Below are positions 25,628-33,895 of a DNA stretch of 64,000 nucleotides, in pieces. Source of the DNA: Paroceanicella profunda (lineage in GTDB: Bacteria; Pseudomonadota; Alphaproteobacteria; Rhodobacterales; Rhodobacteraceae). The translations under genes and the position numbers were made by a program. The DNA is taken from contig NZ_CP040819.1 of NCBI RefSeq assembly GCF_005887635.2, positions 1 to 64,000 on the forward strand, in the 5' to 3' direction. The notes beneath the pieces are model-generated. The model was not told the origin of the DNA. It saw nothing but the letters and a program-made list of their open reading frames with translations, and did no database searches. Within the stretch, counting starts at the first letter, position 1, and each line of letters opens with the position of its first letter.

Positions 25628-26428
25628 GCTCCGGAAGGACGGCGCCGGGAAAGCCTCCTGGAACACCTGCCCGTCCGTGTCCGTGGCGCGGATGGTGATG
25701 AAGGGCGCGCCATTGTCGGTGTAGGCGAAGCGGAACGTGGGGTCCTCGCTGATGGAGATGCCGCCCGTCATGGTGAACAGCGTGGCATCGCCCTGCTTCA
25801 CCTCCAGCGCGTTCACGAAGCGCGCGGGGATGTAGAGCTGCGTCACCTGATTGCGCTGCAGGCCGGAGTAATTCGGATGCCGCAGCATCACCTGGGCAAG
25901 CCCGCGCGCGCCGGGCTGCTCCGGCGCGAAGGCGCGCAGCCGCATCTGGCCGAGCGCGTTCTGCGCGGCCACCGAATCCTTCATCGCCGGCGCGGCACAA
26001 CCCCCGGAGGCCTTCACGTAGCGCCCGGTCATGTAGACGGTGCCATCCTCCGTCTCGGCCAGCACGCGGATGTTGGAGTATTCGTTCACGCGCACCCGGG
26101 TTTCCAGGTCCACCTGCCCCATCGCCGGGCCGAAGGAGAATTCCGCCACCACCGGCGCCGGGTTCTCGTCCACCACGAGCGTGAGCTTCACGATGCGCGC
26201 GCCGCCGGTCTGAACCACATGCACCGGCACCAGCGCCGCGTCATGCGCGCGGTAGGGCGCATCGAGGCTGAGGATGCCGGTGCCGTCCTGCAGCTCCGCC
26301 GTGCCGATGATGTCGGTGCGCAGGCTGTCCCAGCTTTCGCTGGGCTGCATCGGGCTGGCGCGCTCCTGCGCGGCGAGCGGGCTTGCGAGGGCGGCCAGCG
26401 CCGCGAGGGTGATGATGTGCTTGCGCAT
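25625..26428 (-). CDS. Quinoprotein dehydrogenase-associated SoxYZ-like carrier protein
   Basis: 267-residue exported protein that fuses SoxY-like and SoxZ-like domains. Signal peptide 1-21 (ALASPLAAQ). The SoxY-like part (about 30-150) contains the modified swinging-arm motif SGGCAAPAMKD with C144; in true SoxY a GGCGG sits at the very C-terminus, here it is internal. The SoxZ-like part (about 160-267) has LRAFAPEQ, MLRHPNYSGLQRNQ and the C-terminal ISEDPTFRFAYTDNG. This fused form is known from neighbourhoods of PQQ-dependent alcohol dehydrogenases rather than thiosulfate oxidation. Divergent from the SoxH-like hydrolase. Confidence 0.88.
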   Translation of the reverse strand: MRKHIITLAALAALASPLAAQERASPMQPSESWDSLRTDIIGTAELQDGTGILSLDAPYRAHDAALVPVHVVQTGGARIVKLTLVVDENPAPVVAEFSFGPAMGQVDLETRVRVNEYSNIRVLAETEDGTVYMTGRYVKASGGCAAPAMKDSVAAQNALGQMRLRAFAPEQPGARGLAQVMLRHPNYSGLQRNQVTQLYIPARFVNALEVKQGDATLFTMTGGISISEDPTFRFAYTDNGAPFITIRATDTDGQVFQEAFPAPSFRS

Positions 26429-26564
26429 CCGGGCCTCTCCCCTGGGTCGCATTCTGGACGGGCGGGACGCCAGTATAGGCGGAACGGCGGGGCGGACCAT
26501 CCGACATTGGTCCCATGCGCGGGCGCCCCGCCCCTGCCTAGGATCGCGGCGGGAGGACCTTGCG

Positions 26565-27605
26565 ATGCTCAGCCTGCTGCTCACCCTCTGCCTTGCCGCG
26601 CAGCCCGAGACCTGCGGCGAACACGCCCTGCCCGCGGCGCCCTGCCCGGAGGGTGCCGAGGCCGCCGCCGCCGCGTGGCTCAGCGATCGCCCTGCCCTCA
26701 CCCTCGACGGCTGGCGCTGCGGCGCCGCGCCGCCGCTGGAGGTGGGCGAGATCGCCCCTGGCGTGTTCGTCCATCCCGGGCCCGTTGCCGAGGCGTCGCC
26801 GGAGAATGGCGGCGACCAGGCGAATGTCGGCTTCATCATCGGAGGCGAGGCCGTCGCGGTGATCGATTCGGGCGGCTCCCGCGCGATGGGCGAGGCGCTG
26901 CTCGCCGCCATCCGCGCACGCACGGAGCTGCCGGTGCGCTGGCTGATTCTCACCCACATGCACCCGGACCACCTGCTGGGCACCGATCCGTTCACGGAAA
27001 TCGGCGCGCGGCTGGTGGTTCACGCCCGCCTGCCCGAAGCGCTGCGCAACCGTGCGGAGGGCTATGCGGAGAGCTGGGAGCGCCAGATCGGGCCGCGGGC
27101 CTGGCTTGCCACCCGCGTTCCCGTGGCCGGGGTGACATCGGCGCAGACGGTGCAGCCCGGGGCGCCGCTCTCGCTCGACCTCGGCAACCGGGTGCTGCGC
27201 GTGGAGGCGATGCCCACCGCGCACACCGACAATGACCTCGTCGTGACGGACACGGGCAGCGGCACGCTCTGGCTCTCCGACCTCGCCTTCCTGCGCCACA
27301 CGCCGGTGGTGGACGGCAGCGTTCTGGGCTGGCTCGCCGTCCTTGACGCGCTCTCCGCCCGGCCGGGCGCGCGCATGGTGCCGGGGCACGGGCCGGTCTC
27401 GGAGCCCTGGCCCGAGGGGCTCGCCCCCACCCGCGCCTATCTCACGGCCCTGGTGGAGGAGACGCGCGCCGCCCTGCGCGCCGGCGAAAGCATGACGGAC
27501 GCGACCCGGCACCTGGGCTCCGCTCTCGCCGCGGACTGGGCGCTGTTCCCGGCCTACAACCCGCGAAACGCGACGGCGGTCTACAAGGAACTCGAATGGG
27601 AGTGA
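26565..27605 (+). CDS. SoxH-like zinc metallohydrolase of the quinoprotein relay type
   Basis: 346-residue metallo-beta-lactamase-fold protein. A short hydrophobic N-terminus with cysteines (LLLTLCLAAQPETCGEHALPAAPC) suggests export. The zinc site is LTHMHPDHLLG, with H131, H133, D135 and H136 as ligands. AHTDNDLVV and MVPGHGPVS supply the remaining ligands. A GGGAGG site precedes the ATG. Together with the divergent SoxYZ-like carrier it matches the pair described beside PQQ-dependent dehydrogenases; no such dehydrogenase or PQQ biosynthesis gene is in this window. The reaction is unknown. Confidence 0.87.
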   Translation: MLSLLLTLCLAAQPETCGEHALPAAPCPEGAEAAAAAWLSDRPALTLDGWRCGAAPPLEVGEIAPGVFVHPGPVAEASPENGGDQANVGFIIGGEAVAVIDSGGSRAMGEALLAAIRARTELPVRWLILTHMHPDHLLGTDPFTEIGARLVVHARLPEALRNRAEGYAESWERQIGPRAWLATRVPVAGVTSAQTVQPGAPLSLDLGNRVLRVEAMPTAHTDNDLVVTDTGSGTLWLSDLAFLRHTPVVDGSVLGWLAVLDALSARPGARMVPGHGPVSEPWPEGLAPTRAYLTALVEETRAALRAGESMTDATRHLGSALAADWALFPAYNPRNATAVYKELEWE

Positions 27606-27641
27606 GCGCCATCGTTCCTTATATGTTCTCACCCGAAAAGC

Positions 27642-27675
27642 ACAAGGGCCGCGATCACCGCGGCCCTTGTTTCTT
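27642..27675 (+). terminator. Rho-independent terminator
   Basis: ACAAGGGCCGCG (27642-27653) and CGCGGCCCTTGT (27659-27670) form a perfect 12 bp stem with a 5-base loop, followed by TTTCTT. It ends the metallohydrolase gene and insulates the partition locus to the right. Confidence 0.9.
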
Positions 27676-27712
27676 GCCATGCTGGCGGGATCGGGCGCCG
27701 GCGGCGGGTGGT

Positions 27713-27806
27713 GTAACCCGTGGGTTACCCTGCCCGCCGCCTGACACCCCGGGGTAACCCATGGGTTACGGCCACCGGCCGGCCCGGCGGGTAACCCGCG
27801 GGTTAC
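27713..27806. other. parS-like centromere: three palindromic GTAACCC-NN-GGGTTAC sites
   Basis: Three 16 bp palindromes lie at 27713-27728 (centre GT), 27754-27769 (centre AT) and 27791-27806 (centre GC), spaced 41 and 37 bases. The 7 bp arms are identical in all three, and the third ends 2 bases before the parB stop codon. Site form, number and position next to parAB fit a plasmid centromere bound by ParB. Confidence 0.85.
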
Positions 27807-27807
27807 C

Positions 27808-28875
27808 CTAACTGCGCGAGCGCACCACGGCGTTGAAGGCTGCCACCGCCTCCTCCAGAACGTCGCGGTCGATATCGGCGAAATCCAGATCATCCTTGAT
27901 CCGGCACTCCCCCTTGCGCGCCGTCACCTTGGTGGAGCCCAGGTGGAACTCGTACTTCTCGCGCCCGGCGCCCTTCGCCCGCGCGGGCGCCGCAGGAACG
28001 GCCTCCGGCGTAGCGCCGAATTCCAGCAGGATCTGCGTCTGCTCGTCGACCGATTTCGCCGCCGCCAGCCGGCCACGCAGATCGGGCACAAGGTCCGCGT
28101 GGTCGCGAATGCGCCGGGCCACCTCCACCCCGAGGTTGCGCGACACCGCCTTCGGCCATTTCAGGCTGTCGCCGAGCGCGGTGAGCAGCTGCACGAAGGC
28201 GCGGATGTAGGAGCGTTTCATCTTGTGCAGCGAGGCGTAGAGCGTGCCGACCAGCGCCTCCGCCGAGCTCTCCTGAATCCCCGGGTCCGCGGCGGCGGAG
28301 ATCGCCAGCGTGGCCATCTCGGCGAAGGTGAGATCCTCGCGGATCGCGTTCTCCTCCACCATGTCGATGTAGAGCGCCGCGCGCTCCTCCGACCGGTCCA
28401 CCACCCGGGCGAGAACCGTGGCGAAGGCCGCGTCGCCGGTGTGCGCGTGGATCTGGCGCAGCGCGGTCAGCCGGCGCCAGCCCTTCTTGAGCTGAAGCGA
28501 GCCGTCGGCCTTGCGAAACAGCTCCACCGGCTCCTTCTGGCCATGCGCCAGAATCGAGGCCTTCAGCTCATCCATCTCGTCGGAACTTGCGACCGCGTCC
28601 AGGTCGAGCCTGTCGCGCGGCAGATCGTCGGTGCGCACATCTTCCAGCGCGATGCGCGACAGCACCAGCCCATCCTCCAGCGCGGCGCGGAACTCGCGCG
28701 CCTCGGCGGCATTGCGGCGGCGGGCCTCCATCTTCGCCTCGGTGGATTCCTGCAGGTTCTCCGCCGCGTCGCGCACGGCGGCGGACATCGGCCCGCTGCC
28801 CCGGTTGCGCTGCGTGCTGCCCGCGGAGGAAGGCGTGGACGGAACGTCGAAGCCGAAACGGTTTCTCGAGCTCAT
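27808..28875 (-). CDS. parB: ParB/RepB-family centromere-binding partition protein
   Basis: 355 residues. The N-terminal 80 are charged and low complexity. Residues about 85-200 form the ParB/Srx-type CTPase domain (DLDAVASSDEMDELKASILAHGQKEPVELFR, KKGWRRLTALRQIHA, MVEENAIREDLTFAEMA). Residues about 215-290 are the helix-turn-helix region (LHKMKRSYIRAFVQLLTALGDSLKWPKAVSRNLGVEVARRI), and the C-terminus is a dimer domain. Its ATG overlaps the parA stop (ATGA). It should bind the three palindromes just downstream and pair with ParA for replicon segregation. The family is clear; RepB-type naming is a matter of convention. Confidence 0.92.
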   Translation of the reverse strand: MSSRNRFGFDVPSTPSSAGSTQRNRGSGPMSAAVRDAAENLQESTEAKMEARRRNAAEAREFRAALEDGLVLSRIALEDVRTDDLPRDRLDLDAVASSDEMDELKASILAHGQKEPVELFRKADGSLQLKKGWRRLTALRQIHAHTGDAAFATVLARVVDRSEERAALYIDMVEENAIREDLTFAEMATLAISAAADPGIQESSAEALVGTLYASLHKMKRSYIRAFVQLLTALGDSLKWPKAVSRNLGVEVARRIRDHADLVPDLRGRLAAAKSVDEQTQILLEFGATPEAVPAAPARAKGAGREKYEFHLGSTKVTARKGECRIKDDLDFADIDRDVLEEAVAAFNAVVRSRS

Positions 28876-30194
28876 TGTGCCGCCCTCCGCGTTGCGGCAG
28901 ATGGCGCGGCCTCGCGCCAGCGCGCGAGCACCGTCTCCCTGAATTCCGAATAGGCCTGGTCGAAGGACAGCCGCGCGCGTTTCCACGTCTCCCGCGTCAT
29001 CTGCCGGTAGTCCTGCTCATAGACCGACATCTGGAAGCGGCCGGACTGTTCCACGGCGCGGGTCATCTCGATGGGATGGGCGCAGACATCGGCGCCGAAC
29101 ACGTTGCGAAAGGCGCCGAGCATCGCGACATGCAGGTCGTTCGAAGGCTCGAACCGTGTCATCAGCACCCGCACGTCCATGAACTGCTTGGGCAGGGTGA
29201 GGCCGGATTCCTCGGCCATCTGCGCGAAGCCGGTGGAGATGTCCTCCATCGCGTCACCGAGCTGGCCGAGAAAGCTGGTGGTGGAATCGTATTCCCAGTA
29301 GCCCGGGCCCGAGGGGATGTAGAGGATGTCCGCCGCGAAGGCCGCGTTCAGCGACTGGTAGCCGATGGCCGGCGGGCAGTCGAAGATGATCATGTCGTAC
29401 TGGTCGTCCGGCAGCTCGTCGAGATAGCGCGCCACGCAACCGAAGAACGACCAGGCCTTGTGCAGCGAGCGGTACTGCGCGGAGGCGAACTCCACGAAGG
29501 CCGCGTTCGCGCAGGAGGGGATGATGTCGATGGTCGGCCAGCAGGTGGGCTGGATGAAATCCTGCACCCGGTGCGCGCCCACGGCGACCACATCGCGCGG
29601 AAGCTCGTCGGAGGAGGGGTAGGGGCATTCCTCCGGGTCGTCATAGCTCGCCATGATCCGGTCCGCCTCGCGGCACAGGTCGCGGCACATGATGCCCCAG
29701 ACCGTGTTCTCCTCGCGCACCTCAGTGAGGCCCATGGAATGGGTCATCGTCGCCTGGGGGTCGAAGTCCACCACCAGAACGCGATAGCCGTCCAGCGCGG
29801 CGGCATTGGCGAAATGCTGGGCCACCACGGTCTTGCCCACGCCGCCCTTGAAGTTCGAGATGGCGATGCGGATCGCGCGGCCGCCCGGCCGCTCCGGCAG
29901 CAGCGACTTGCCGCGGAAGCGCACCCGGCGGCGGATCTCGTTGATCTCCTCCAGCGAATACCAGCGCTGGCGGGCGGCATCCTCGAAGGTGGTGCCCTGG
30001 GGCAGGGAGGGGTCGTCGGCGAGCTTCTTGCGGATGGTGTCCGCCGGCACGTCGAACATGAACTGGCTCATCTCCCAGATGGAGAAGGGCCGCAGCGTCT
30101 TGATCTCCTGCGGGGAGAAGGTCGCACGCCGCACGGCGGCCTGCTGCGCGAGCGAGCGCGCATTCATGGCCAGAAGATGGGAATGATCCTGCAT
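28872..30194 (-). CDS. parA: ParA/RepA-family partition ATPase
   Basis: 440-residue ATPase. The N-terminal ~100 residues are a helical DNA-binding-type extension (FSPQEIKTLRPFSIWEMSQFMF, ADTIRKKLADDPSLPQG, RWYSLEEINEIRRRVRFRG), as in plasmid RepA/ParA Ia proteins that autoregulate. The deviant Walker A motif is FKGGVGKTVVAQ (residues 115-125), followed by VLVVDFDPQATMTHSMGL and FDCPPAIGYQSLNAAFAAD. The start at 30194 has a GAGG site. It is first in the parAB operon, divergent from the replication initiator across the putative origin. Confidence 0.95.
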   Translation of the reverse strand: MQDHSHLLAMNARSLAQQAAVRRATFSPQEIKTLRPFSIWEMSQFMFDVPADTIRKKLADDPSLPQGTTFEDAARQRWYSLEEINEIRRRVRFRGKSLLPERPGGRAIRIAISNFKGGVGKTVVAQHFANAAALDGYRVLVVDFDPQATMTHSMGLTEVREENTVWGIMCRDLCREADRIMASYDDPEECPYPSSDELPRDVVAVGAHRVQDFIQPTCWPTIDIIPSCANAAFVEFASAQYRSLHKAWSFFGCVARYLDELPDDQYDMIIFDCPPAIGYQSLNAAFAADILYIPSGPGYWEYDSTTSFLGQLGDAMEDISTGFAQMAEESGLTLPKQFMDVRVLMTRFEPSNDLHVAMLGAFRNVFGADVCAHPIEMTRAVEQSGRFQMSVYEQDYRQMTRETWKRARLSFDQAYSEFRETVLARWREAAPSAATRRAAQ

Positions 30195-30209
30195 CGGAAG
30201 CTGCCTCGT

Positions 30210-30243
30210 GTTATATCTGCTCGAACTAGCAATAACGCGAAAA
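30210..30243 (-). promoter_or_regulatory. Putative parAB promoter
   Basis: Read on the minus strand, a TATAAC -10 element (plus-strand GTTATA at 30210-30215) lies 16 bases before the parA ATG region, with a small dyad TGCT-AGTTCG-AGCA just upstream. The -35 is weak, in keeping with autoregulation by the ParA N-terminal domain. Assignment is tentative. Confidence 0.4.
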
Positions 30244-30304
30244 CGACTCTCGGCCAAATGGGAAAATGCGAAATTCGCGCGTTTCCGCCCGTTGCGGCGA
30301 AAAA

Positions 30305-30530
30305 CGGGAGAAAAACGCCTTCTCCCGCCGATGAGGTGACAGTCTCCGGGCCATCTGCCAGTTTGAGGTGACACCAAACCCCCGATAAGGTGACAGACTG
30401 TGTGTCACCTATTACCTATAAACCCCATTTTTTCGATGTTTTTTGGAAAGAGCGGGAAAACCCGTTTTCCGATGTCGGTTGACAAAGAACGGGAAAAGCG
30501 GCCTAGTTTTCGAAACAAACGAGAAGTTGC
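30305..30530. other. Putative replication origin: iterons, dyads and AT-richer DNA
   Basis: Between parA and the initiator, AGGTGACA occurs directly at 30334, 30366 and 30388 and inverted (TGTCACCT) at 30403, an iteron-like set. An 8 bp hairpin CGGGAGAA/TTCTCCCG spans 30305-30327. From 30411 to 30470 the DNA is markedly AT-richer with T-runs, followed by the dyad GGAAAAC-CC-GTTTTCC and two CGGGAAAA words. No canonical DnaA box was found. These are the expected parts of an iteron-controlled plasmid origin. Confidence 0.7.
30479..30507 (+). promoter_or_regulatory. Putative promoter of the replication initiator
   Basis: TTGACA at 30479-30484 and CCTAGT at 30502-30507, 17 bases apart, lie within the origin region and point to the initiator gene. 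The resulting leader would be about 200 bases and includes a CCGGGC/GCCCGG hairpin at 30680-30698 just ahead of the start. Confidence 0.5.
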
Positions 30531-30715
30531 GAATCTGCGGATCGGAGCGGGACACGAGACATCCCGAAACCGGCCGCCAGCAGGGCAGCTCCCCCGGCTC
30601 CGAAGGGGCAGAGAAGGGGATGCTGGCAAGGTCGGTGCCGAAGGCGCGGGCTGCAGACACGCGGCACACCAGGGAACGACCGGGCCATCGAAGCCCGGCG
30701 TGGGCAGGTACAGGC

Positions 30716-31435
30716 ATGACGACGAACCGACTGACGGGCAGTTCGGCTCCGGTCCGGAAATACGACCTTCTCACGGCGCTTGCCGTGGTCGGCCTGTCCG
30801 GAGCGCCGGCGCGACGCACCACAACATTGCGGCTGATCGCGATGATCACCGCCCGGTACAACTGGCAGGCCGAGGAGATTTCCGTCGGCTGCCGCGATCT
30901 CGCCCGGCTGTGGTCGGTGGATGAGCGCACGGCCAAGCGCGAGCTGAAGCGGCTGCGTGAGGCCGGGCTGCTCCAGGTCAAGCGCCCGGCGGCGCGGGGC
31001 AGAGTGGCGGTCTACCGGCTGGACCATGCCGGGATCGACCGGCTCACCGCCGAGGGCTGGTACAAGGTGGGCACCGATTACGTGGAGCGCATGGAGGCGG
31101 CCCGGGGCGGCACGCCCGAGGCGACGGAGCCCAAGGTGGTGCCGCTGTTCCCGGCGGAGACCGACACGGGCCTGGAGGCGGGGCAGGACCCGGTCTGGTC
31201 CGGCATCTGCCGCCGCCTGCGCCAGGAGGACCCCGGGTTGTTCCGAAGCTGGTTCGCCGGCCTGCGCTTCGAGGCGCTGGAGGCCGGGGAACTGCGGCTC
31301 GGCGCGCCGTCCGCCTTCGTCGCCGGCTATGTGGACATCCATCTGCGTGACCGGCTGGAGCGGGTTGCCGCGGATGCCGCCGAGGAGCCGGTCCGGCTGC
31401 GCATCGGGGTCACTCCGGCCGCGCGCGAAACGTGA
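30716..31435 (+). CDS. DnaA-like plasmid replication initiator
   Basis: 239 residues. Residues about 15-110 are a winged-helix replication-initiator-type domain (YDLLTALAVVGLSG, LIAMITARYNWQAEEISVGCRDLARLWSVDERTAKRELKRLREAGLLQV). Residues about 160-230 resemble the N-terminal domain of DnaA (VWSGICRRLRQEDPGLFRSWFAGLRFEALE, LGAPSAFVAGYVDIHLRDRLERV), but there is no AAA+ ATPase domain. This matches the DnaA-like replicases of Rhodobacterales plasmids, usually found with a parAB pair as here. The ATG at 30716 has a weak AGG site; an ATG at 30620 in frame is an alternative. Confidence 0.82.
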   Translation: MTTNRLTGSSAPVRKYDLLTALAVVGLSGAPARRTTTLRLIAMITARYNWQAEEISVGCRDLARLWSVDERTAKRELKRLREAGLLQVKRPAARGRVAVYRLDHAGIDRLTAEGWYKVGTDYVERMEAARGGTPEATEPKVVPLFPAETDTGLEAGQDPVWSGICRRLRQEDPGLFRSWFAGLRFEALEAGELRLGAPSAFVAGYVDIHLRDRLERVAADAAEEPVRLRIGVTPAARET

Positions 31436-31478
31436 GCAGGATCCGCGCTCTGGAAATCTGGCGAATGCCAGGGGCGCT

Positions 31479-31931
31479 TCAGGTTCGCTTCCCGGTGTGG
31501 GCATGGCTGTGGGTCTCGGCAGGCTCCGGTTCCTGCGGGAGGACGTGAAGCTGGCCGTGGCGCACCCCGCGCTCGTTCGTCACCTCGTCGGCGAGGCCGC
31601 GCAGCTCCCCGGCCGGGCCCTTGAGCACCGAGACCTCCAGGCAGGTGCCGTGGTCGAGATGCACGTGCATGGTGGCGACGGACAGGTCATGGCGGTGGTG
31701 GTGGGCGGTGTTCACCCGGCGGGTGAGGTCGCGCCGCTCATGATCGTAGACATAGCTCAGCGTGGCCACGCAGGGCGTATCGTCGGCGGCATCCTCCAGC
31801 ACGTCCTGGGCGGCGGCGGCGCGCACCATGTCGCGCAGCGCCTCGGAGCGGTTCGTGGCGCCCCGGCGGGTCATCACCCGGTCGATCATCTCGACGATCT
31901 CGTCATCGAGCGAAACGGTAATTCTCTGCAT
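31479..31931 (-). CDS. nikR: Nickel-responsive regulator NikR
   Basis: 150-residue ribbon-helix-helix repressor. Residues 1-50 form the DNA-binding part (RITVSLDDEIVEMIDRVM, TNRSEALRDMVRAA). Residues about 60-135 are the ACT-like nickel domain with the high-affinity ligands in HHHRHDLSVATMHVHLDHGTCLEV. The C-terminal tail is His/Glu-rich (ETHSHAHTGK). A GGAGAGG site precedes the ATG. NikR normally represses nickel uptake genes (nikABCDE or similar) when nickel is abundant, but no nickel transporter or nickel enzyme is in the window, so it acts elsewhere or on the divergent monooxygenase gene. Confidence 0.93.
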   Translation of the reverse strand: MQRITVSLDDEIVEMIDRVMTRRGATNRSEALRDMVRAAAAQDVLEDAADDTPCVATLSYVYDHERRDLTRRVNTAHHHRHDLSVATMHVHLDHGTCLEVSVLKGPAGELRGLADEVTNERGVRHGQLHVLPQEPEPAETHSHAHTGKRT

Positions 31932-32053
31932 GCGTCCTCTCCGGCCTGGCCGGCGCCCCGCGGAGGCCGGCGATCATCGCTTCGCTATAGCACGGGGCAG
32001 GGGCGGGCGCAGCGGCTCTGGAAAAGCGTGCGTATGCACACTACTCTCTTGTC

Positions 32054-33052
32054 ATGACCCGTCTCTCGATCCTCGATCTCGCGCCTGTTCCCGACGGCAG
32101 CAACGCCGGCGCGGCCCTGCGCAACAGTCTCGACCTCGCGCGCCATGCCGAGGCCTGGGGCTTTCACCGCTTCTGGATGGCCGAGCATCACAACATGCCC
32201 GGCATCGCCAGTGCAGCCACCGCAGTCGCCCTCGCCCACGTGGCGGCGGGCACCAGGACCATTCGTGTCGGGGCAGGGGGCATCATGTTGCCCAACCATG
32301 CGCCGCTCATCATCGCCGAGCAGTTCGGCACGCTGGCCGCGCTGCATCCGGGCCGGGTGGACCTCGGCCTCGGCCGCGCACCGGGCACAGATCAGCGCAC
32401 CGCCATGGCGATGCGCCGTGACCTCATGGCCGCGGCGGAGCGTTTCCCGGATGACGTGGTGGAACTGCTGGGCCTGTTCAAGCCCGCGGAGCCGGGCCAG
32501 CCCATCCGCGCCGTGCCCGGTGCGGGGCTGGATGTCGATGTCTGGATCCTCGGCTCCAGCCTGTTCGGCGCGCAGCTGGCCGCGCTGCTGGGGCTGCCCT
32601 ATGCCTTCGCGTCGCATTTCGCGCCCGGGGCGCTGGACGATGCGGTGGCCCTCTACCGCGAGCGGTTCCAGCCCTCGGAGCGGCTGGCGAAACCCTATGT
32701 GATGGTGGCCTGCAACGTGATCACGGCGGAGACGGAGGCGCGCGCGGCCGAGCTGTTCACCTCGCAGCAGCAGGCCTTCGTGAACCTGCGCTCCGGGCGG
32801 CCCGGGCTGTTCCCGCGCCCGAAGGCCGATTACCTCTCCACCCTCGCGCCCTCGGCGCTGCGGCTGCTGGAGCACACGCTCTCCTGCTCCTTCATCGGCA
32901 CGCCGGAGCAGGCGAAGCAGAAGCTGGACGCGTTCATCGCGCGCACCGGGGCGGACGAGGTGATCGTCTCCGGCCCCGTGCATGACCACAACGCGCGGCT
33001 GCGCTCCTTCGAGCTGCTGTCGGACGTGGCGGCGCTGCCCCGCGCGGCCTGA
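32054..33052 (+). CDS. Luciferase-like flavin-dependent monooxygenase
   Basis: 332-residue TIM-barrel oxidoreductase of the LLM class, YhbW-like group. Family hallmarks are [73 protein letters not shown], and the C-terminal [19 protein letters not shown]...[12 protein letters not shown]. It uses reduced FMN and oxygen on an unknown substrate. The ATG follows CTCTTGTC with no Shine-Dalgarno stretch, so the message may be leaderless. It is divergent from nikR and ends in a strong hairpin. Confidence 0.88.
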   Translation: MTRLSILDLAPVPDGSNAGAALRNSLDLARHAEAWGFHRFWMAEHHNMPGIASAATAVALAHVAAGTRTIRVGAGGIMLPNHAPLIIAEQFGTLAALHPGRVDLGLGRAPGTDQRTAMAMRRDLMAAAERFPDDVVELLGLFKPAEPGQPIRAVPGAGLDVDVWILGSSLFGAQLAALLGLPYAFASHFAPGALDDAVALYRERFQPSERLAKPYVMVACNVITAETEARAAELFTSQQQAFVNLRSGRPGLFPRPKADYLSTLAPSALRLLEHTLSCSFIGTPEQAKQKLDAFIARTGADEVIVSGPVHDHNARLRSFELLSDVAALPRAA

Positions 33053-33059
33053 CCGTGCG

Positions 33060-33093
33060 CCCCCCTCCCCGGCCGCGCGGCGGGGGAGGGGCT
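33060..33093. terminator. Hairpin after the luciferase-like gene
   Basis: CCCCTCCCC (33062-33070) pairs with GGGGAGGGG (33083-33091) around a GC-rich loop, a few bases after the stop codon at 33052. There is no T-run. Confidence 0.6.
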
Positions 33094-33180
33094 GGGGTGC
33101 GGCAAGTGCTTCCCTTGCAGGGCCCTTAGGCCGCCCATACCTCCCCGTGGTGTTCATCAACAACCGGGAGACGATTGCTC

Positions 33181-33891
33181 ATGGACGTCAACAGGCTTCT
33201 CGAAGGGTTCCTCGGCTCGGGCAGCGGTGCTGCGCGCGGCGGCACGGCGGAGCGGTCGCAGAGCTCCGGCCTGCCCGGCGGGCTTGCGGGCGGTGCGGCG
33301 GCAGGCGGGCTGATCGCCCTCGTGCTGGGCACCAAGACCGGCCGCAAGCTGGGCGGCAAGGCGCTGAAATACGGCGGCATGGCCGCGGTGGGCGGACTTG
33401 CCTACAAGGCCTATCGCGACTGGCAGGGCAACAGGGCCGCCGGCGCGCAGGAGCAGCCGGCGCGCCTGCCGGCCCCGCCCCCCGGCAGCGGTTTCGACGT
33501 GGAGAACGACAGCGACGCCGGCGGCCAGGATTTCCGCATCGCGCTCATGCATGCGATGATCTCGGCGGCGAAATCCGACGCGCATATCGACCAGGAAGAG
33601 CACGGCCGCATCCGCGACCAGATCCGCGAGCTCGGCCTGGGCGCGGAGGAGAAGGCGGCGCTGTTCGACCTGTTCTCCGCGCCCTCGGACCCCGCCTCCG
33701 TTGCGCGGCTGGCCCGCACCAGCGAGCAGCGCGCCGAGATCTACCTCGCCTCGGTGCTGGCGGTGGACCCGGACACGCCCGAGGAGCGGCGCTACCTCGA
33801 CGACCTCGCCCGGCAGCTCGACCTGCCCGCCGGCCTGCGCGACCATCTCGTCCACGAGGCCAGTGCCGCGCGGCGCGAGATGCAGGCCTGA
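33181..33891 (+). CDS. YebE/DUF533-family membrane protein with TerB-like domain
   Basis: 236 residues. Residues about 30-80 are Gly/Ala-rich and hydrophobic (GLAGGAAAGGLIALVLGTKTGRKLGGKALKYGGMAAVGGLAYKAY), typical of DUF533 proteins such as E. coli YebE. Residues about 112-234 are a helical TerB-like domain (FRIALMHAMISAAKSDAHIDQEEHGRIRDQI, LASVLAVDPDTPEERRYLDDLARQLDL). A GGGAGA site precedes the ATG. YebE belongs to envelope-stress responses in enterobacteria; no clear molecular role is known. The gene is convergent with the polyamine transporter operon, whose stop lies 4 bases away. Confidence 0.85.
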   Translation: MDVNRLLEGFLGSGSGAARGGTAERSQSSGLPGGLAGGAAAGGLIALVLGTKTGRKLGGKALKYGGMAAVGGLAYKAYRDWQGNRAAGAQEQPARLPAPPPGSGFDVENDSDAGGQDFRIALMHAMISAAKSDAHIDQEEHGRIRDQIRELGLGAEEKAALFDLFSAPSDPASVARLARTSEQRAEIYLASVLAVDPDTPEERRYLDDLARQLDLPAGLRDHLVHEASAARREMQA

Positions 33892-33895
33892 GCGC

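Noticed and set aside
27808..30194. Assignment of the replicon as RepABC type
   Set aside because: The two genes resemble partition proteins, but no repC follows parB; the initiator is a separate divergent gene of a different family.
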